Part shown: positions 15,727 through 18,905 of the stretch, piece after piece | How the letters are laid out: every line of letters begins with the position of its first letter | Position numbering within the stretch: the first letter of the stretch is position 1 | Assembly (NCBI GenBank): GCA_003695505.1 | Contig: RFIY01000046.1 | Location: 1 to 18,905 of the forward strand | Direction: 5' to 3' | DNA length: 18,905 nucleotides | DNA from: Candidatus Dadabacteria bacterium | Lineage (GTDB): Bacteria; J088 | The notes under the pieces: generated by a model | Told to the model about the DNA's origin: nothing | The model's input: the letters and a program-made list of their open reading frames with translations, nothing else | Database searches by the model: none | Position numbers and translations under genes: made by a program

Positions 15727-16980
15727 ATGGCGTTTTCAATGGACAGTTTGCCGATTCTCGACCCCGAATTCGTGGAGCTCAACGCCCCGCACCAGAATGA
15801 AGCACTCGAACCACTGCTGCGCAGCCGCAGACTGATGCCGATGCTGTCCGAAGCGGTGGCGGAACTTCCCTGGGACCCGGAAAGCCCGGAATACCAGGAC
15901 ATCTGGCTGGGGCTCGCGGCGCTGCATCTGTTCGAGAAACGAATCGAACGGGCGCTATTCAAGCCGCTGATCCGCGTCTTCTTGCGCATGCTTGCCGAGT
16001 ACCGTGCCCAGGAGGTTCAGCCTCCGGAATATGTCGAGTCTTTTGCCGAGATCTGGTCGGGCGTCGGCCTGCCGGAAAATCTGATCGATCACCCAACCCA
16101 GGCCTGGCAGCAGATCGTCGATGCGATCATCACGCAGGCAGGCCCCGGGGACTGGGAACGGGCAATGGCGTTTGTTCAGGCGGCGCGACGCCTGTCCGGC
16201 ACGCTTCCCGATGCAGACGTCCACCGCCTGATTGCAATCGCGCTGCTGATCGTCCTCGGCAGCCGGCCCCAGCGCAAGCCACTTGCGATCTGGCGCGACA
16301 TCTGGAACCGAACGACGTTCGAGGCCTCGGATCTGTTCTACCACGACAGCCGCCTGCGGCGTGCACTGCTCGACGAGAACATCGATCACGCCTATCACCT
16401 GATCGCGGTCATGGCCAAAAGCGGCGAGACCAGTTCCGACCTGCTGGCCGCGATTATTCGAGCGGCCTACGACATCGACTATGCTTCCGAGCGACGCACG
16501 CTTGGTCTGATCCCTGCGGCGTCCGCGCTGCTGGAATCGGCGCCGCTGCTCACCCACGAGCAATTCCGCCGTGGGCTCGCTCGCCTGCTCTGGGATCTCG
16601 CGTTTGAAGAGAAGCGCGATCCGGAACGGATCTTCTATGACGAGATCTCCCTGATCAAGAGCCGCGAGATCGAGATCGATTTCAGGCGCGCTGTCCTGCG
16701 CAGCGACTTCATCCAGTCCTGGGGCTACGCCGAATACGCGTTTGTCCACGGCTTCGAAGCGGACCAGATCTTTGTGATCCTGTCCCAGCTCAGCCCCAGT
16801 TTTTACCGTGGCGGCACGCCGTTGCTCTGGGCATGGAGCCATCTCGCCTCGATTGAGACGCTGTTGCGCCTGCTGCCGGAAGAAAACGGCATCTACGTCA
16901 TGGCCCATACGGTGCGGCTTCTGTCCAGAACACCCAAAGACACCTCGCTGCTCGATCCATTCCCGGACGAAGACCAGTAG
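15727..16980 (+). CDS. Hypothetical all-helical protein, unknown function
   Basis: A 417-residue protein I do not recognise. It has no signal peptide and no transmembrane segment, and it appears alpha-helical throughout, with amphipathic segments rich in Leu, Ala, Arg and Glu. Trp and Tyr are frequent (for example WDPESPEYQDIWLGLAALHL near 39-58 and SWGYAEYAFVHGF near 333-345). A hydrophobic helix LIAIALLIVLGS lies near 168-179. I see no catalytic motif or nucleotide-binding loop. It could be a HEAT/TPR-like helical scaffold, but no regular repeat length stands out. ATG 15727 is the first after an in-frame stop at 15715; ATG 15742 is an alternative. Neither has a good ribosome site. The gene has a near-consensus promoter and ends 5 nt before the dGTPase-like gene, so they are likely co-transcribed. 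Confidence 0.85.
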   Translation: MAFSMDSLPILDPEFVELNAPHQNEALEPLLRSRRLMPMLSEAVAELPWDPESPEYQDIWLGLAALHLFEKRIERALFKPLIRVFLRMLAEYRAQEVQPPEYVESFAEIWSGVGLPENLIDHPTQAWQQIVDAIITQAGPGDWERAMAFVQAARRLSGTLPDADVHRLIAIALLIVLGSRPQRKPLAIWRDIWNRTTFEASDLFYHDSRLRRALLDENIDHAYHLIAVMAKSGETSSDLLAAIIRAAYDIDYASERRTLGLIPAASALLESAPLLTHEQFRRGLARLLWDLAFEEKRDPERIFYDEISLIKSREIEIDFRRAVLRSDFIQSWGYAEYAFVHGFEADQIFVILSQLSPSFYRGGTPLLWAWSHLASIETLLRLLPEENGIYVMAHTVRLLSRTPKDTSLLDPFPDEDQ

Positions 16981-16985
16981 CGGCG

Positions 16986-18089
16986 GTGATCGCGTCCTAC
17001 GGCTGCGACCCCGGACAGTCGCGTGGCCGGCGCTTCCCGGAACCACCGCACGCCTATCGCAATCCGTTCCAGCGTGATCGCGACCGGATTATCCACGCCG
17101 CGGCCTTTCGCCGTCTCGAATTCAAGACGCAGGTTTTCGGATACCACGAGAGCGACTACGTCCGGAACCGCCTGACGCATACACTGGAAGTCAGCCAGAT
17201 CGCGCGATCGCTGGCCCGCTCACTTGGCCTCAATGAGGATCTGGCCGAAGCGATTGCGCTGAGCCACGACATCGGCCATCCACCGTTCGGTCACGCGGGC
17301 GAGCACGCACTCGACGAAGTGGCACAACATATCGGCGGCTTTAACCATAATATTCAGGGCCTGCGCATCGTCGATGAGCTCGAACAGCGCTATGGCGATT
17401 TTCCCGGCCTGAATCTGACGTTTGAAGTGCGCGAGGCCTTCGCGAAACACGGCAGTGGACGTAACGCGATGCCTGATGAGTTCATGGGCTCGGGCACGCA
17501 GGCGTCACTCGAAGCACAAATCGTCGATATGGTTGACGAGCTGGCCTACACCAGTCACGACATCGACGACGGCCTCGCACATGGTCGGCTACAGGTCAGC
17601 GACCTGGACGAGCTGGATCTGTGGGCGCGCCCGTTTCACGAGGTCCGGAATCGCTATCCGGACGCCACACTCGAAGTCTGGCGGCACGAGACCATCCGTC
17701 GCGTGATCAATCGACTCGCAACCGACCTGTTCGAAAACTCGCGCCAGCGGATCCGCGACAGCGGCGTCGACAGTGTCGATGCGGTGCGCAACCACACCGA
17801 ACCCCTGATCGCGTACGGCGAATCCGCGATGCGTGCGCTGGTCGAGATGAAACGATTCCTGCTCGAACACCTCTACCGCGACTACCGGGTCGTGCAGATG
17901 AACCAGAAGGCGCGGCGCATCGTCACGGAACTGTACACAACCTTCCGCGATGTGCCCCAACAGATGCCGCCCGGCGTGCGCAATCGCTGCGACCAGGATG
18001 GCATCGAGCGAACCGTCGTCGACTATATCGCAGCAATGACGGACAAGGCCGCGCTCGAACTCTGGGCGCGCCTGTTCGCAAACGGATAA
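16986..18089 (+). CDS. dGTPase-like deoxynucleotide triphosphohydrolase (HD domain)
   Basis: A 367-residue member of the dGTP triphosphohydrolase (Dgt) family, which splits dNTPs into nucleoside and tripolyphosphate. The hallmark RDRDRIIHAAAFRRLEFKTQVF (29-51 region) is followed by RLTHTLEVSQIARSLA with metal ligand His65, SHDIGHPPFGHAGE with His94-Asp95, GGFNHNIQGLRIV, and VDELAYTSHDIDDG with the last metal-ligand Asp near 184. Length and motifs fit the shorter bacterial dGTPase-like group rather than E. coli Dgt, whose members may hydrolyse several dNTPs; hence no gene symbol. The start is GTG 16986, 5 nt after the preceding stop, with only a weak ribosome site, which suggests coupling. It is followed after 10 nt by the glycosyltransferase gene. 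Confidence 0.92.
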   Translation: MIASYGCDPGQSRGRRFPEPPHAYRNPFQRDRDRIIHAAAFRRLEFKTQVFGYHESDYVRNRLTHTLEVSQIARSLARSLGLNEDLAEAIALSHDIGHPPFGHAGEHALDEVAQHIGGFNHNIQGLRIVDELEQRYGDFPGLNLTFEVREAFAKHGSGRNAMPDEFMGSGTQASLEAQIVDMVDELAYTSHDIDDGLAHGRLQVSDLDELDLWARPFHEVRNRYPDATLEVWRHETIRRVINRLATDLFENSRQRIRDSGVDSVDAVRNHTEPLIAYGESAMRALVEMKRFLLEHLYRDYRVVQMNQKARRIVTELYTTFRDVPQQMPPGVRNRCDQDGIERTVVDYIAAMTDKAALELWARLFANG

Positions 18090-18099
18090 GGACAACACC

Positions 18100-18905
18100 A
18101 TGGCCGCCCTTCCCGACCAGCTCGACCTGATCGTCGGCATTCCCTCCTGGAAAGAGGCCGACACGATCGGTCATGTGGTCGAAGTTGTTGACCGTGGCAT
18201 ACAAACATACTTCCCCGACCTGGCCGCCTGCATCGTCAATGTCGATAACAACAGTCCGGATGGCACACGCGAGGCCTTCCTCGGCGTCGAAACGACGACA
18301 CCGAAACAATACATTTCGACGCCCGACGGGATTCGTGGCAAGGGGCACAACTTCGCCAATCTGTTCCGGCTGTTTTCCGAACACGGCGCGCGCATCGGCA
18401 TTGTTGTCGATGCGGACCTGCGCTCCATCACGCCCGAATGGATCAGAAAACTGGGCGAACCGATTCTGAAGGGCGCGGACTATGTTACACCGCTGTACGC
18501 GCGCCACCAGTTTGACGGGACGATCACGAACCATCTGTGTTATCCACTGACCTCGGCGTTGACCGATCTCGAGATTCGCCAGCCAATCGGCGGAGAGTTT
18601 TCGTTTGGCGCGCGCTTTTGCGAGCGGATGACCACCGTCGACTGGCCGCCGACAGCCTACGAATACGGCATAGATATCTTCATGACGCTGAACGCGATTC
18701 TGGCCGGCATGGATATCCGCCAGACCGTCCTCGGCTCCAAGATCCACAAGGCGAGCGCGCCCAAACTGGGGCCGATGTTCACCCAGGTCGCCACCACGCT
18801 TTTTTCGATGCTCGCTGAACACCGCGACATCTGGTTCGAATCCGCGCTTCAGCCGGGCGCGATGCCACTATGGCGTGACAGCGTGCACGCGGCTCCCGTT
18901 GTAAA
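18100..18905 (+). CDS. Glycosyltransferase, GT-A fold, GpgS/MGS-like (3' end outside window)
   Basis: The first 268 residues of a GT-A glycosyltransferase. It opens with the nucleotide-sugar beta-strand LIVGIPSWKEADTIGHVV (10-27), then NVDNNSPDGT, PDGIRGKGHNF (75-85), and the metal-binding DXD motif in VVDADLRSITPEWI (102-115). IRQPIGGEFSFG (159-170) and YEYGIDIFMTLNAI (187-200) resemble acceptor-site segments of mannosylglycerate and glucosyl-3-phosphoglycerate synthases (GT78/GT81), the latter two patterns being the main clue. It is soluble with no signal peptide. TAAGGA lies 7 nt before the ATG and overlaps the dGTPase stop codon. The likely product class is a glycosylated glycerate or related small solute, by analogy only; a lipid or surface acceptor is not excluded. 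The gene runs off the right edge. Confidence 0.87.
   Translation, partial: MAALPDQLDLIVGIPSWKEADTIGHVVEVVDRGIQTYFPDLAACIVNVDNNSPDGTREAFLGVETTTPKQYISTPDGIRGKGHNFANLFRLFSEHGARIGIVVDADLRSITPEWIRKLGEPILKGADYVTPLYARHQFDGTITNHLCYPLTSALTDLEIRQPIGGEFSFGARFCERMTTVDWPPTAYEYGIDIFMTLNAILAGMDIRQTVLGSKIHKASAPKLGPMFTQVATTLFSMLAEHRDIWFESALQPGAMPLWRDSVHAAPVV

Noticed and set aside
15955-17046. Open frame on the minus strand opposite the 15727 gene (363 codons)
   Set aside because: It would overlap the dGTPase start region, has no motif, and the plus strand has a near-consensus promoter and 5-nt spacing to dGTPase.
17089-17097. TTATCCACG, one mismatch from a DnaA box
   Set aside because: It is a single site inside the dGTPase-like coding sequence, encoding conserved residues; there is no cluster and no AT-rich unwinding region, so no origin is called.
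17923-18822. Open frame on the minus strand opposite the glycosyltransferase (299 codons)
   Set aside because: It covers the end of the dGTPase-like gene and the glycosyltransferase, both of which have clear family motifs on the plus strand.

Overview
The window is GC-rich, gene-dense bacterial DNA, mostly conserved housekeeping genes with a few unrecognised ones. I see no insertion sequence, phage gene, tRNA, rRNA, CRISPR array or tandem repeat. The organism is Gram-negative: it has NagZ (murein recycling), a YidC with a large periplasmic domain, and several Cys-anchored lipoproteins. The YidC core (for example the SIELRHAPF stretch) and the GpgS/MGS-like glycosyltransferase resemble proteins I associate with deltaproteobacterial or myxococcal lineages more than enteric ones. 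This placement is inference from remembered family patterns, not a search.

Layout. (1) 1-375, minus: 5' part of an inositol-3-phosphate synthase gene with a TTG start, cut by the window edge. (2) 537-6233, minus: a tight five-gene cluster read nagZ > HAD phosphatase > BAX-inhibitor-1 membrane protein > D12-class adenine methyltransferase > recG, with two ATGA overlaps and gaps of 6 and 32 nt. (3) 6234-6376: divergent intergenic region with a palindromic TGTTATAACA. (4) 6377-7120, plus: membrane-anchored DsbA-like thioredoxin-fold protein ending at a perfect 14-bp hairpin terminator, followed by a small four-helix membrane protein (7230-7730). (5) 7802-10468, minus: alpha/beta hydrolase preceded in the same transcript by a large acidic lipoprotein of unknown function. 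(6) 10637-15464, minus: rpmH > rnpA > yidD > yidC > two beta-propeller-like lipoproteins; from rnpA onward every junction is an overlap (10, 4, 1 and 4 nt). (7) 15465-15726: divergent promoter region with a recognisable sigma-70 type promoter on each strand. (8) 15727-18905, plus: an unrecognised all-helical protein, a dGTPase-like HD phosphohydrolase, and a glycosyltransferase running off the window end.

The genes suggest several separate jobs. The rpmH-rnpA-yidD-yidC block makes L34, the RNase P protein and the membrane-insertion machinery. The two lipoproteins coupled to yidC are the unusual addition at a locus where tRNA-modification GTPase or jag genes are common. NagZ handles muropeptide recycling, RecG handles fork repair, and the coupled methyltransferase has no visible restriction partner.

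The strongest curiosity is at rpmH/rnpA. The rnpA reading frame stays open through all of rpmH to an ATG 10 nt before the rpmH start, and no good rnpA start exists in between. This resembles the overlapping arrangement described for Thermus.
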